Shown: positions 36,664-47,009 of the stretch, piece by piece
Layout of the letters: each line of letters starts with the position of its first letter
How positions within the stretch are numbered: position 1 is the stretch's first letter
Position numbers and translations under genes: made by a program
NCBI RefSeq assembly: GCF_011516945.1
Contig: NZ_WOTH01000010.1
Coordinates: forward strand, 48,109-112,108
Source: Acetobacter estunensis
Lineage (GTDB): Bacteria > Pseudomonadota > Alphaproteobacteria > Acetobacterales > Acetobacteraceae
DNA: 64,000 nucleotides
Direction of reading: 5' to 3'
Notes under the pieces: generated by a model
The model's database searches: none
The model's input: only the letters and a program-made list of their open reading frames with translations
What the model was told of the DNA's origin: nothing

Positions 36664-38616
36664 ATGCGCCAACGCGCGACATTACGACGGCAGCAGAGCC
36701 GCAAAGGCGCACTGATTGCCGCCGCGTTACTGGCGCTCTCCGCCTGCTCCCCTGTCTCCATCGAGAAACTCGGCCTTGTGGACGCCTACAGGCAGCGCAA
36801 CATCAGCGCCCTGTGGAGCGAGACGCCCAGCAACTCGACACGGATCGTGCTGCAACGCCAGAACCTCGAAACGACGTGGCAGCACGATCCCGATCGCGCC
36901 ATCACTTCGCTGCGCACGATGACGCAGGCCGGGTTCTTTGCCCAGAACCTGTCCGATCAGTTGTTCGCTCTGGCGGAACTGTCCTGGCTGCGCGCACGCC
37001 AGACGCACGACCGGACAATTTTCATGGCCGCGGCTCTCTACGCCTATGCCTATCTCGCCCCCGATGCGTCGGTGGATGACCGCCCCAGCCCCTATGACGC
37101 GCATTTCCGTCAGGCCTGCGATCTCTACATGTTTGCCCTTACGGAGGCATTCGGCTCTCCGGTCAATGTAGGCGCCCAACGCTGGCAGCTTCCCTTCGGC
37201 ACGCTCGACCTCTCTGCCAATCCGACCGACCGGCAATGGCACGGACATGAACTGACGGATTTCCGCCCCACGGCACGGCTGAAGATCCATGGCCTGAACA
37301 ATATCTACATCACGCCGGGTCTGGGGGAGCCTCTTGCCGCGATCCCCATGATGACCACGGGAGAGAGTGCCGCCTTCCAGATTACGGACCGCGAGCGTGT
37401 GCCGGTCAGCCTGTTTCTGGATCTTCCCTCCGCCCGTGAACAGATCCTCTCCGACACACTGACCGGACACCTGTTCCTGTCCGCCGAAGATGAACAACAG
37501 GCGCATCCTGCTGGTGATGTTCATGTTCCGCTTCAGTACGACACGACCACGGCGCGCGCCATCAGCCTGAGTGAATCGGTGGACTGGTCTGCTGAATACA
37601 GAGGTTTTCTCGACGGACAGTTCCTCGATCAGCACCATCGCCTGCGCCTTGCCGCCATCGAGCCGCATCGGCTGGGACGCATGCCGGTCGTTCTGGTGCA
37701 TGGCACGGCGTCCAGCCCCGGACGATGGGCGGACATGGTGAACGATCTTCTGTCCGATCCGGAAATCCGCCGTCATTACGAATTCTGGCTGTTCTCGTAC
37801 GGCACGGGAAACCCGATCCCCTACTCCGCCCTGCAACTCAGGGAATCGATCAATGAGGCGGTGCAAAGCCTTGGCGGTCCGCAGGCCGATCCGGCGCTCG
37901 CCCATGTCACCCTCATCGGCCACAGTCAGGGCGGCCTTCTTTCCAAAATGCTCGTGATCGACGCGAAAGATCTTCTGTGGGACGGGCTGCTCTCCACGCC
38001 GTTCGACAAGCTACGCCTCACGCCGGACGCACGCGATCTGCTGCACGAAGCCCTCTTCCCCGCGCCCATGCCTGTGGTGGACAATGTGGCCTTCATCTCC
38101 ACCCCCCAGCACGGCAGCTACCTCGCCACACTGTCCGTCTCACGCGTTCTGGGACGGATGATGACGTTTCCTTTGTCCGTCACGCATGTCATGCAGGAGC
38201 TTGTTTCCGACAATCAGGGACTGCGACTGGACATGAGCGCGTGGCGGGTGGGCAGCGTCTATGGCATGTCGCCCGAAAGCCGCTTCATCCGTGCGCTGGC
38301 AGCCATTCCCGTGTCGGAAAAAGTGGAGGCCCACTCCATCATTCCCGTTCTTGGGGACAAGCCCGGACCGGATGCCACCGACGGGGTGGTGGAATATGAA
38401 AGCGCCCATGTGCCGTATGTAAACTCGGAACTGGTGGTCAAACACTCGGCCCACTCCACCCAGTCCAACCCGGTGACGATTGCCGAAGTGCGGCGCATTC
38501 TCTTCAATCGCATCCATCGTCTGACCGGCGATACGCCTCCGCCCGGCGATATGGAGCAACGCAATATCGCACGGATCGGCGGTCTGTATGTCCCCACGGA
38601 AAGACCTTCGGAATGA
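36664..38616 (+). CDS. Exported alpha/beta-hydrolase lipoprotein
   Basis: A 650-residue predicted lipoprotein (LSAC, Cys28) with a large N-terminal domain of about 310 residues I do not recognise and a C-terminal lipase-like fold. The oxyanion strand VLVHGTASSPGRW is at about 342-354 (His346), the nucleophile Ser421 is in IGHSQGGLLS, an acid candidate lies in LGDKPGPDATDGVV, and the histidine is His594 or His597 (VKHSAHST). It would sit in the envelope, with an esterase or lipase role. The following DUF4105 gene overlaps by four bases. Confidence 0.82.
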   Translation: MRQRATLRRQQSRKGALIAAALLALSACSPVSIEKLGLVDAYRQRNISALWSETPSNSTRIVLQRQNLETTWQHDPDRAITSLRTMTQAGFFAQNLSDQLFALAELSWLRARQTHDRTIFMAAALYAYAYLAPDASVDDRPSPYDAHFRQACDLYMFALTEAFGSPVNVGAQRWQLPFGTLDLSANPTDRQWHGHELTDFRPTARLKIHGLNNIYITPGLGEPLAAIPMMTTGESAAFQITDRERVPVSLFLDLPSAREQILSDTLTGHLFLSAEDEQQAHPAGDVHVPLQYDTTTARAISLSESVDWSAEYRGFLDGQFLDQHHRLRLAAIEPHRLGRMPVVLVHGTASSPGRWADMVNDLLSDPEIRRHYEFWLFSYGTGNPIPYSALQLRESINEAVQSLGGPQADPALAHVTLIGHSQGGLLSKMLVIDAKDLLWDGLLSTPFDKLRLTPDARDLLHEALFPAPMPVVDNVAFISTPQHGSYLATLSVSRVLGRMMTFPLSVTHVMQELVSDNQGLRLDMSAWRVGSVYGMSPESRFIRALAAIPVSEKVEAHSIIPVLGDKPGPDATDGVVEYESAHVPYVNSELVVKHSAHSTQSNPVTIAEVRRILFNRIHRLTGDTPPPGDMEQRNIARIGGLYVPTERPSE

Positions 38617-39584
38617 AACGGTTTTTCTGTATTCTTTGCATCATCGCTGCCGTTCTCATGATCGCCTTCTCGGCGGCAGCGTTCCATTACTCGACCATCC
38701 TGCCCATCTGGCTCTGCACAGCGCTCTCGATTGTTTATCCCCTGTTACTGGCAGCCGCTTTTCTCCAGAAACGGCAGACCGTGCGGCGTGGCGCATCAGC
38801 CGTTCTGCTGCTGGGTTTCTGGGGATGGTATCTGACCGATCCTCCCCGCAATGACCGTGACTGGTCCGGGGAATATTCTCTTCCGGCCGATGCGGTTCTT
38901 GAGGATCATATCGCGCATATTCGGCATATCCGGAATTTCGCATGGCATACGGAAAGCACCTTCACGCCCGCATGGTATGACGCGGATTACGATGTGGACG
39001 CGCTCTCGGGAGTGGACCTCATCACATCCTACTGGGCGGGTGAAAGCATCGCCCATGTATTCCTGTCCTTCGCCTTCAACACCGGACAGCATCTGGCCAT
39101 TTCCATCGAAACCCGGAGGCAGAAGCGCTTTCCCTATTCCGCCATTGCCGGGTTCTTCCACCATTACGAACTGTTCTACGTCACGGCGGATGAACGCGAT
39201 CTGATTGGTGTGCGCACGGATTTCCGAAAAGAGCGTGTCTATCTCTATCACCTCGACCTCTCACCGGCGACGGAAAAGCGCCTGTTCCTGAGCTATCTGG
39301 CCGAGATTCATTCTCTCACCCGAACACCGCAATGGTATAACACCCTGACGGACAACTGCACGACCGGGATTCTCACACGCGCGCAGGCGCAATGGCGCTA
39401 CCGTCTGGACTGGCGCGTTCTGCTCAGCGGCTATACGGCATCTCTGGCCTATGACATGGATTTTCTTGACCGACACTACGATTTCCCGACTCTCAAGCGC
39501 ATGAGTCGTATCCATCGACCTGAAGGCGCCGTGCCGGATGCGGGCTATTCGCAGGAGATCCGCAAAGGGCTTCCCGACGAATAG
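38613..39584 (+). CDS. DUF4105 membrane protein
   Basis: A 323-residue protein with three N-terminal membrane helices (about 5-80) and a periplasmic DUF4105 domain. Seen are the ITSYWAGESIAHVFLSFAF and WYNTLTDNCTTGILTRA motifs, with a Cys/Thr-containing active-like site. DUF4105 domains are often found beside envelope lipases or with lipid-modifying enzymes, and some are proposed cysteine peptidase-like proteins. It is coupled (ATGA) to the hydrolase lipoprotein, which implies a shared substrate or regulation. Confidence 0.85.
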   Translation: MKRFFCILCIIAAVLMIAFSAAAFHYSTILPIWLCTALSIVYPLLLAAAFLQKRQTVRRGASAVLLLGFWGWYLTDPPRNDRDWSGEYSLPADAVLEDHIAHIRHIRNFAWHTESTFTPAWYDADYDVDALSGVDLITSYWAGESIAHVFLSFAFNTGQHLAISIETRRQKRFPYSAIAGFFHHYELFYVTADERDLIGVRTDFRKERVYLYHLDLSPATEKRLFLSYLAEIHSLTRTPQWYNTLTDNCTTGILTRAQAQWRYRLDWRVLLSGYTASLAYDMDFLDRHYDFPTLKRMSRIHRPEGAVPDAGYSQEIRKGLPDE

Positions 39585-39593
39585 CCCACCATC

Positions 39594-40526
39594 TTATTTC
39601 GGCAGACAGTCCAGCATGATCTGTACACGTGGATCGGTCGTATCCGCCGTGATGTAATTGGCGTTTTTCGCAAGCCACGCATCGTCACACCAGACGGTGG
39701 TGGCGATCATGCGCGAATCCGCCGCCAATGCCGTGAGCATGTTGGAGAACGCCGTGCGCGAGATGTCATCGTTCGGACATCCCGTCTCGCTCAGGACGAT
39801 CCCGGAATAACACAACGGCAACTGGGAGGCGAACAGCCCGGCGAAACGCTCGACACCGATGGTCGCACTAGCGGCCGATGCGCCCGAGCCTGTATTGTAC
39901 TGATCGAGATAACAGTGAACGTCCAGCACACAGGGGCCTACGTCATCCACCACGGCGGGCGGCGGATTGGTCGCACTGAACTGCGAGACCGCCTGCCAAT
40001 CGGTCCATGGCACAAGGATCGTGCCCTTGTAACCAGCGCCGCGCATGGCCGCAATGGCCTTGTTCCACAGCAGCTGATACGTCGCGTTGTCGTGCTGGGA
40101 CGGCTCGTTCATCAGGCCGATGCCCACGCATGACGAGCTGGCATCGCCCATCCACGCCGTGACCTTTGTCGCCAGCCGCGTCATGTAATCGAGATACTGC
40201 GCCTCTCCCTCTGTCGTGGTGATGTCCACAGTCGCACCACTGGTCTGGATGCTGCCAAAGCCATGCGGATCGAAGAACACGAAGCCTTTCGCATCCAGAT
40301 AAGGCTGCGCCAGCGCCGTGGAATAACCGAAATAGGTCGGATCGAGGTCGGTTCCCATGCCGCCGGGCTGCATGCGGTAGAGATTGTGCGGGATACGCGC
40401 GGCTGTGCAGCCAAGCGCAATCCAGCCTTCAGCACGCGATGCGTTGGGAACATTGTAATTGTAATAAGCGCGTGTCGAAAACGTGCTGCCGTCTTCAAGA
40501 CCGCCAAGATTTACACCGATGAGAAT
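39594..40526 (-). CDS. GH5-family glycoside hydrolase (cellulase-like), probable ATT start
   Basis: A 310-residue GH5 catalytic domain. The acid/base Glu is in GIGLMNEPSQHD and the nucleophile Glu in GIVLSETGCPND; ARIPHNLYRM, LDVHCYLDQY and TTVWCDDAW complete the barrel. At least seven Cys suggest an exported protein, yet no signal peptide is visible. The frame stays open to 40691, but that part crosses a terminator-like hairpin. AGGAG (40534-40538, minus strand) lies exactly seven bases before an in-frame ATT at 40526, right at the domain start (ILIGVNLGG). An ATT start, or a lost N-terminus, is inferred. Confidence 0.8.
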   Translation of the reverse strand: MLIGVNLGGLEDGSTFSTRAYYNYNVPNASRAEGWIALGCTAARIPHNLYRMQPGGMGTDLDPTYFGYSTALAQPYLDAKGFVFFDPHGFGSIQTSGATVDITTTEGEAQYLDYMTRLATKVTAWMGDASSSCVGIGLMNEPSQHDNATYQLLWNKAIAAMRGAGYKGTILVPWTDWQAVSQFSATNPPPAVVDDVGPCVLDVHCYLDQYNTGSGASAASATIGVERFAGLFASQLPLCYSGIVLSETGCPNDDISRTAFSNMLTALAADSRMIATTVWCDDAWLAKNANYITADTTDPRVQIMLDCLPK

Positions 40527-40554
40527 CGTCGTTCTCCTGAAATGATAATGCCAT

Positions 40555-40583
40555 GAAAAAATGACGCCTGCGGTGCTCAGGCG
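40555..40583 (-). terminator. Terminator-like hairpin in the GH5 leader
   Basis: On the minus strand a perfect six-bp GC stem (40583-40578 with 40570-40565), seven-base loop, then TCA and six T (40561-40556). It stands just upstream of the GH5 ribosome binding site, so it may end readthrough or act as an attenuator. Confidence 0.6.
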
Positions 40584-40733
40584 CGCGGCAATCCTAAATG
40601 TCTTTATTGGAAAGAAGTGGAAGACAATGGCGTCCAGATCAGCATCTTCTGAAACCACTTTCCTTCCACCAAAAAGTATAGCACTGTGCATATTGATTGA
40701 TCGCCCTGTCGCATCCGAAGAAAGAGCCCGCCC

Positions 40734-42050
40734 GTGTCCGACACACCCGTCGTCCGCCGCTCCCTGCCCGAAGTCTTCGCCAGCATCCGCGTGCCCGGCC
40801 CGGACGCGCCATGGCTAAAGCGGTTCGCGGCCTTCGTGGGACCGGGTTACCTCGTCTCGGTGGGGTATATGGACCCCGGCAACTGGGCGACCGATCTGCA
40901 GGGCGGAGCGCAGTTCGGCTACACGCTGCTGAGTGTCATCCTTCTGTCCAACCTGATGGCGATCCTGCTGCAGGCCCTGTCCGCCCGACTGGGCATCGTC
41001 ACGGGACTCGATCTGGCGCAAGCCTGTCGGGCACGGTGTCCAAAAGCTCTCAACATGGTGCTGTGGATCACCTGCGAACTGGCCATCATCGCCTGTGATC
41101 TCGCGGAGGTGATCGGCACGGCGGTGGCACTTCAGCTTCTCTTCGGTCTTCCTCTCGTGGTCGGCGCTCTCCTCTCTGCGCTGGACGCTTTTGTGGTGCT
41201 GCTTCTGATGGGGCGCGGGTTTCGTTATCTCGAAGCCTTCATCATCGGGCTTCTGGTCGTGATTGCGGTGTGCTTTGGCGCCCAGATCATAATGGCCGAT
41301 CCTTCGGTCGCGGCCATTATGAAGGGATTTGTGCCGAAACCCGCCATCTTGACCAATCCGACCATGCTCTACATCGCCATCGGGATCATCGGCGCCACCG
41401 TCATGCCGCATAATCTCTATCTGCATTCCTCCATCGTGCAGACGCGGGCATTCGAGCGCACGCCTAACGGCCTGCGTGAAGCCATCCGGTTCAGCACGCT
41501 CGACAGCACCATCGCGCTCACATTCGCGCTGTTCATCAACGCCGCCATCCTGATCGTGGCGGCTGCGGCCTTTCACACCACCGGCCATGCGGACGTGGCC
41601 GATATCGACGTGGCCTATCACCTGCTGTCACCCGTGCTCGGGGCGGGCATCGCCTCCACCCTGTTCGCCGTGGCACTGCTCGCGGCCGGCATGAACTCCA
41701 CCATCACGGGCACACTGGCGGGTCAGATCGTGATGGAGGGCTTCCTCGATCTGCGCCTGCCGGGCTGGATGCGGCGGCTGCTCACACGCAGTCTCGCCAT
41801 CGTGCCGGTTGTGTTCGTCACACTGGTGCTGGGGGCGGACCATGTGAACGATCTGCTGGTGTTCAGTCAGGTCGTCCTGTCCATGCAGCTTCCCTTTGCC
41901 GTCATCCCGCTGGTCTGGTTCACCACACGGCGTGACATGATGGGCAACTTCGCGATCTCACGCCCTCTCGCATTAATCGCCTGGATCGTGGCCACCGTCA
42001 TTCTGGTGCTCAATTTCAAGCTGCTCCACGACGCCATAATGGGCGGCTGA
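40734..42050 (+). CDS. mntH: Nramp-family divalent metal transporter MntH
   Basis: A 438-residue, 11-helix proton-coupled Mn/Fe importer. The metal-site motifs are intact: DPGNWATD in TM1 (about residues 47-54) and MPHNLYLHS in TM6. The [11 protein letters not shown] start is typical. The start codon is GTG with AAAGAG upstream. It is monocistronic and divergent from GH5; no MntR, Mur or Fur site was recognised in the leader by eye. A short imperfect hairpin follows the stop without a T tract. Confidence 0.95.
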   Translation: MSDTPVVRRSLPEVFASIRVPGPDAPWLKRFAAFVGPGYLVSVGYMDPGNWATDLQGGAQFGYTLLSVILLSNLMAILLQALSARLGIVTGLDLAQACRARCPKALNMVLWITCELAIIACDLAEVIGTAVALQLLFGLPLVVGALLSALDAFVVLLLMGRGFRYLEAFIIGLLVVIAVCFGAQIIMADPSVAAIMKGFVPKPAILTNPTMLYIAIGIIGATVMPHNLYLHSSIVQTRAFERTPNGLREAIRFSTLDSTIALTFALFINAAILIVAAAAFHTTGHADVADIDVAYHLLSPVLGAGIASTLFAVALLAAGMNSTITGTLAGQIVMEGFLDLRLPGWMRRLLTRSLAIVPVVFVTLVLGADHVNDLLVFSQVVLSMQLPFAVIPLVWFTTRRDMMGNFAISRPLALIAWIVATVILVLNFKLLHDAIMGG

Positions 42051-42177
42051 AAGACGGCCCTGCCTCCTGCGAAAGGCAGTCCACCGCGCTTTTCATCCCC
42101 GTGCTGTTTGACTTGGACACATGCCCGCGTTCATCATGGCAATGGACCGGACGCCCGCTTCCCTTCAGGAGCGGGCT

Positions 42178-43428
42178 ATGTCTGTTTCAGCCCATTCATT
42201 CCAGCAGGAAGCACCGCTTTCCATGATCTCCGCCCTGATGCCGACCTACAACCGCGCCGACCTCGCTTTCGAGCGGGGCGAAGGCGCCTGGCTGTACACG
42301 ACGGATGGACGACGATTTCTCGACTTTGCCTCAGGTATCGCCACCTGCTCGCTCGGCCACGCCAACCCGCATCTGGTAAAGGCCATCACCGAACAGGCGG
42401 CGAAGGTCATTCACGTCTCCAACCTGTTTCGCGTGCCGCAGGCCGAGCGCCTTGCCGCGCGGCTGGTGGAAGCGACGTTCGCCGACAGCGTGTTTTTCTG
42501 CAATTCCGGCGCGGAAGCGAACGAAGGCATGGTGAAAGCCATGCGCCGCGCGCAGGCCAAGAGCGGCCATCCCGAGCGCACGCGCATCCTGTGCTTTGAG
42601 GGCGCGTTCCACGGCCGCACGCTGGGCATGCTCTCGGCCACCGGCAACCCGACCTATCTTGAGGGTTTTGGCGAACGTGCGCCGGGCTTCGATCATGTGC
42701 CGCTCAACAACATGAACGCTGTGCGCGACGCCATCACACCCGAGACAGCGGGCGTGATGCTCGAACCCATTCAGGGCGAGAGCGGCATAAAGGCCGCGGA
42801 CGTACGCTTCCTCAAGGAACTGCGCACCATGTGCGACGAGTTCGGCCTGTTCCTCGGCTTTGATGAGGTGCAGACGGGTGTGGGCCGCACGGGCAAGCTG
42901 TTCGCGCATGAATGGGCCGGTGTGGAACCCGATGTCATGTCCGCCGCCAAGGGGCTGGGCGGTGGTTTTCCCATCGGGGCCATCCTCGCTCGCGAAGCCG
43001 TAGCGAAACATCTGACACCCGGCACGCACGGCACCACCTTCGGCGGCAATCCGCTGGCCTGCGCTGCGGGCAATGCCGTGCTCGACGTGCTGCTGGCGCC
43101 GGGCTTTATGGAGCGCGTGCAGGAGCGCGCGGCCCTGCTCGACGGGCAACTCGACATCCTGATTACGGAGTTTCCCGACATCTTCACCGAGCGGCGAGGG
43201 CTTGGGCTGCTGATCGGCCTGCGTTGCGTGCCCAAGGTGGGCGATGTGCTGAACGCCGTCCGCGACGCTGGCCTGCTGGCCGTGGCGGCGGGCGACAACG
43301 TGCTGCGGCTGGTGCCCCCTCTCATCATCTCGAAACAGGACTGTGAGGAAGGCGTGACCCGCCTCCGGCAGGCCGCCACTCATCTGCGCGCCGCATCTGG
43401 CGCCAAAACGCCGGAGATCACCTCGTGA
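42178..43428 (+). CDS. argD: Acetylornithine aminotransferase
   Basis: A 416-residue PLP class III aminotransferase making N-acetylornithine in arginine synthesis. PLP-lysine lies in [47 protein letters not shown] and [18 protein letters not shown] are typical of ArgD. AGGAG six bases before the ATG at 42178 decides the start over an in-frame ATG at 42121. argF follows with a GTGA overlap. Confidence 0.95.
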   Translation: MSVSAHSFQQEAPLSMISALMPTYNRADLAFERGEGAWLYTTDGRRFLDFASGIATCSLGHANPHLVKAITEQAAKVIHVSNLFRVPQAERLAARLVEATFADSVFFCNSGAEANEGMVKAMRRAQAKSGHPERTRILCFEGAFHGRTLGMLSATGNPTYLEGFGERAPGFDHVPLNNMNAVRDAITPETAGVMLEPIQGESGIKAADVRFLKELRTMCDEFGLFLGFDEVQTGVGRTGKLFAHEWAGVEPDVMSAAKGLGGGFPIGAILAREAVAKHLTPGTHGTTFGGNPLACAAGNAVLDVLLAPGFMERVQERAALLDGQLDILITEFPDIFTERRGLGLLIGLRCVPKVGDVLNAVRDAGLLAVAAGDNVLRLVPPLIISKQDCEEGVTRLRQAATHLRAASGAKTPEITS

Positions 43429-44432
43429 CCGCCTCAGCCGCTTCCACACTCACCGCTCCGGCACCCGTCGGGCAGAGCGCGATCCGTCACTTTCTCGACC
43501 TGCGCGATCTGGACCGGACGACACTGCGGCAGATTCTCGACGTCGCTGCGGGCATCAAGAAGATGCAGCACGGACGCCGCCGGCCGATCCATCCGGCCCG
43601 TCCGTTGGAAGGCCGCGCGCTGGGCATCCTGCTCTCCAAGCCTTCCACCCGCACGCGCGTCTCGTTCGAGGTCGGCATGCGCCAGCTCGGTGGCGACGCC
43701 GTGGTGCTGTCCTCGGCTGACACCCAGTTGGGTCGGGGCGAGTCCGTCAAGGACACGGCGCGCGTGCTGTCACGCTTCGTGGACGCCATCGTGCTGCGCA
43801 CGGGCCGCACATCCGCACTGCACGAACTGGCGCGCTGGGCCAGCGTGCCGGTCATCAACGGCCTCACGCCTGCGTCCCACCCGGTCCAGATCATGGCCGA
43901 CATCATGACCTTCGAAGAGCATCGCGGCCCGATCGCGGGACGCACGCTGGCATGGGTGGGCGACGGCAACAATGTCACGTCGTCCCTGATCGAGGCCGCT
44001 GCCCTTTTCGATTTCCGCCTGAACATCGCCACCCCCACGCAGCTTGCGCCCAACGCCGAGGTCGTGGCGTGGGCACGCGGGCAGGGCGCGGAACTGATGC
44101 TCACGCACGACCCGAAAGAAGCCGTAGCCAACGCTGACTGCGTGCTGACCGATACATGGGTGAGCATGTCCGACGAGGCCGCCGCCGAGCGCATCGCGCT
44201 GCTGGAGCCTTACCGGGTGGACGCAGCCCTGATGAAACTCGCCGCGCGCGATGCCCTGTTCATGCACTGTCTCCCTGCCCATATCGGAGAGGAAGTGACG
44301 GAAGAAGTGTTTGAAGGCCCTCATTCCGTGGTGTTCGATGAGGCCGAAAACCGTCTGCACGCGCAGAAAGGTCTCCTCGTCTGGGCATTGGGCGGCAAGG
44401 ATTGGACACGGTTCGGAAAGGAAGAGGCATGA
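43425..44432 (+). CDS. argF: Ornithine carbamoyltransferase
   Basis: A 335-residue OTCase making citrulline from ornithine and carbamoyl phosphate. The carbamoyl-phosphate motif [12 protein letters not shown], the [11 protein letters not shown] motif, and the ornithine-loop Cys in MHCLPAH are present. It starts with GTG overlapping argD and overlaps the next small gene (ATGA). An N-terminal tail of about 15 residues precedes the conserved [10 protein letters not shown]. Confidence 0.96.
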   Translation: MTASAASTLTAPAPVGQSAIRHFLDLRDLDRTTLRQILDVAAGIKKMQHGRRRPIHPARPLEGRALGILLSKPSTRTRVSFEVGMRQLGGDAVVLSSADTQLGRGESVKDTARVLSRFVDAIVLRTGRTSALHELARWASVPVINGLTPASHPVQIMADIMTFEEHRGPIAGRTLAWVGDGNNVTSSLIEAAALFDFRLNIATPTQLAPNAEVVAWARGQGAELMLTHDPKEAVANADCVLTDTWVSMSDEAAAERIALLEPYRVDAALMKLAARDALFMHCLPAHIGEEVTEEVFEGPHSVVFDEAENRLHAQKGLLVWALGGKDWTRFGKEEA

Positions 44433-44764
44433 GCGACATCCCGCAGGACGGCCCCGAAGGCGGCCCGATCCATATGACCTCCACGGAGGACGTGCCCGCC
44501 GCCCCCGGCTGGCTGGAACCCGAGGCCGACAAGGTGTTTGCAAAGCTGGGCCTGCCTGCCGACAAAACGCAGCGGTTTCGCGATTCCTATATCGACTGTC
44601 TGGCCAGCGCCCCACGCTCGGAAGATCTGGACAGCGCGCATGACAGCTGCCGGATGGGCCTGCTGTCAGCCATGAAGGCGGCCTTTACGCTCGATGCCAC
44701 ACAGTGGCGCGCCTTCGAGAAGGATCTTGAGGCGCTGGAAGCGCGCCTGACGGCCGACCTCTAA
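44429..44764 (+). CDS. Small conserved-type protein between argF and hslO
   Basis: A 111-residue acidic, helical protein, translationally coupled to argF. It has an acidic Pro-rich start and a helical body ([35 protein letters not shown], then a C-terminal helix rich in Ala/Glu/Leu). Two Cys are present. I do not recognise it; its placement in the argD-argF-hslO unit is the only clue. Confidence 0.7.
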   Translation: MSDIPQDGPEGGPIHMTSTEDVPAAPGWLEPEADKVFAKLGLPADKTQRFRDSYIDCLASAPRSEDLDSAHDSCRMGLLSAMKAAFTLDATQWRAFEKDLEALEARLTADL

Positions 44765-44812
44765 AAACGCTTCGTTTTCCCACCCCATATGCCCCCGTCA
44801 GGAGACCGAGCC

Positions 44813-45787
44813 ATGGACGCACCAGCTTTTCTCGACCGCGACCGCCCAGCCGTTCCTGACGTGGTGGTGCCCGGCGGTGTGACGCCGTTTTATCTGGGAG
44901 GACGGCCCGTCCGCGGGCGGTTGGTCCGTCTTGGGCGGCTGGCCGATGTGCTGCTGACCCGTCATGAGAACGCCCCCGTCGTGTCCGCTCTTGGCGGCAA
45001 GGCGCTCGCGCTGGTGGCGGCATTGGCGAGCGCCCTGAAGTTTCAGGGCTCCTTCTCGCTTCAGATCAAGGGGGATGGGCCGGTTGGCATGCTGCTGGCC
45101 GACTGCACGGACACGGGAGGGCTGCGCTTTTACGCCCGCACAGATGAGAAGGCGCTTGAAGCCCTGCTCGCCACCGACCCGGCACCAACCGACCGTCTGC
45201 TGACCGGAGCGGGCTATCTTGCGCTGACGGTGGATCAGGGACCGGACACGGACCGGCACCAGGGCATCGTGGAAATCACGGGCGATACGCTCGCCGACAT
45301 GGCTATGCACTACTTCGACACCAGCGAGCAGCACGCCTGCAAAATCATGCTGGCCGCCTGCAAGGGGCCGGAAGGCTGGCGGGCCGGAGCCCTGATCCTT
45401 GAGCGCATCGCTCATGGCGGCGGCGTGGAAGACGGCGTTCAGGATGCCGAGACCCGCGATGCGCTCGACGAGCACGAGGAGGACTCCTGGCAGACAGCCT
45501 GCGTGCTGGCCGCGACACTCACCGAGGACGAACTGCTCGATGACGCGCTGCCGCCTGCCACCCTGCTGCACCGTCTGTTCCATGAGGAATCCCTCAAGCT
45601 GGGGCAACCGCGCGCGCTGGCTTATGGCTGTCGCTGCTCACGCGCGAAACTTTCGGACATCCTCGCGCGCTTTCCTCAGGACGATCTCGATCACATGGCC
45701 GAAGACGGGCAGATCACCATGAAATGTGAGTTCTGCAACCACGACTTCCATTTCGGCCGTGACGAGGTGGGAACCCGCCCGGCATGA
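44813..45787 (+). CDS. hslO: Redox-regulated chaperone Hsp33
   Basis: A 324-residue Hsp33. The C-terminal zinc/redox switch is CRCSRAK followed about 30 residues later by CEFCNHDFHF. The holdase domain has FQGSFSLQIKGDGPVGMLLADCT and the GYLALTVDQGPDTDRHQGIVEI segment. AGGAG nine bases before the ATG at 44813 decides the start. On oxidative stress it forms disulfides and binds unfolding proteins. The argD-argF-hslO order is common in alphaproteobacteria. Confidence 0.94.
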   Translation: MDAPAFLDRDRPAVPDVVVPGGVTPFYLGGRPVRGRLVRLGRLADVLLTRHENAPVVSALGGKALALVAALASALKFQGSFSLQIKGDGPVGMLLADCTDTGGLRFYARTDEKALEALLATDPAPTDRLLTGAGYLALTVDQGPDTDRHQGIVEITGDTLADMAMHYFDTSEQHACKIMLAACKGPEGWRAGALILERIAHGGGVEDGVQDAETRDALDEHEEDSWQTACVLAATLTEDELLDDALPPATLLHRLFHEESLKLGQPRALAYGCRCSRAKLSDILARFPQDDLDHMAEDGQITMKCEFCNHDFHFGRDEVGTRPA

Positions 45788-45833
45788 CACTAAGCGCCTC
45801 CTTCCAGCCGGTGCCCTGACAGCGGACACGACC

Positions 45834-46901
45834 ATGACCAACACCTCTCTTTCCCGGGATATCGCCCCGGCCGCACCGGATGAGAACTGCATTGCCGTGC
45901 GCATTGACGGCACGATGCGGCCGATCCGTATGCGCGGACAGCCGATCTATGAGTTTTATCCGGGATGGCAGCCTTTCGCACTGCATGTCAGCCTGCTGTC
46001 CACCCCGATCCTGCGGATGCGCAATGAGAGCGGGCAGGAGGCCTACTGGATACTGGACGGAAGTCTCGATTATCTCGCCAGTTGTCTGGACGATCTGCCG
46101 GATTCAGAGCGTGAAGGGATGGTGACGGCCATTGCGCCATTTTTTCTCTCCCTGACACAGCAGACCCTGTCCGCCATCCGCCCGGTGGAACCCCAGAAGA
46201 TGGACAGCGTGCGCAATCTGGGCCGTCAGTTGTGCGAGGAGCTTCTCCGGGAATGGCTTGAGCGCTCGCCGCCGCCGGGCTGTCTCACGCCACCGATGCT
46301 GCCGCAAAACGGGATCACCTTCAGCGCCGATCGGCCACCGTTGCCCGCCGCGACGCTGGTGCAGCTTCTGGAAACCGCGAAGGGACTGGCGAACCGAGCC
46401 ATGCCCGTCATCCTCTCGCCCCATGGCAGCCTGGTGCTGCGGGGCTATCGCGTACTCGACGATCCCGATCTCGTGCTCATGCGCTTTGCCGATCCCAATG
46501 CGGGCGACGTGTTCTATGCGGGGCTGGTTCGCCCTGCCCCGGAACTCGACGACAGTCACGGCATTGCAGTTCTTTACTGCCCGCAGATGAATCTGATCCT
46601 CAGCGAGCGCCCGGCGGAACAGGCCGCGACCATTCCCTTCCGCCTGCTGGCCCGTTTCATCAGCGATCCGGATGCAATCGGGAAAGCCCCTGCTGAGCCC
46701 GTCATGAAATTCGGTTTGTCCGATGTCGCCGGGAAAGGATTCACGCTGGGTGCGGCGTCATCCCTGCCAACATCCCTGCCGGAGTTTCCCAGACGGACTT
46801 CTACCGCGACGGGCGCGGACAGTTCCGAGGACATCCCACCCGCAGAACTATCGGACGAGTTTTCCACCCATCACCGGCTGCCCCCTGCCGATGCTCCATG
46901 A
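45834..46901 (+). CDS. Hypothetical protein, no recognised domain
   Basis: A 355-residue soluble protein with no signal peptide or membrane helix. It has an N-terminal beta-rich part (IRMRGQPIYEFYPGWQPFALHVSLLSTPILRM) and a central helical part. Later comes SPHGSLVLRGYRVLDDPDLVLMRFADPNAGDVFYAGLVRP, and a low-complexity Ser/Thr/Pro tail (after about residue 310). The ATG at 45834 gives a normal gap of 46 bases after hslO. I do not recognise the family. Likely lineage-specific. Confidence 0.65.
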   Translation: MTNTSLSRDIAPAAPDENCIAVRIDGTMRPIRMRGQPIYEFYPGWQPFALHVSLLSTPILRMRNESGQEAYWILDGSLDYLASCLDDLPDSEREGMVTAIAPFFLSLTQQTLSAIRPVEPQKMDSVRNLGRQLCEELLREWLERSPPPGCLTPPMLPQNGITFSADRPPLPAATLVQLLETAKGLANRAMPVILSPHGSLVLRGYRVLDDPDLVLMRFADPNAGDVFYAGLVRPAPELDDSHGIAVLYCPQMNLILSERPAEQAATIPFRLLARFISDPDAIGKAPAEPVMKFGLSDVAGKGFTLGAASSLPTSLPEFPRRTSTATGADSSEDIPPAELSDEFSTHHRLPPADAP

Positions 46902-47009
46902 CCTGTGAGGACCGCATGTTCCGTGCGTCATGACGAAGGCGCGGAAATGTGGCATCACCGACAGGCAAGACAAAGCCCCTTCGAGGGGCGTGAGACACGG
47001 AGTGGTGGG

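Noticed and set aside
42072..42096. A terminator after mntH
   Set aside because: A six-bp hairpin is present but no T tract follows closely.
42331..43449. A 372-codon frame antisense to argD
   Set aside because: ArgD motifs are complete on the plus strand; the antisense product has no domain.
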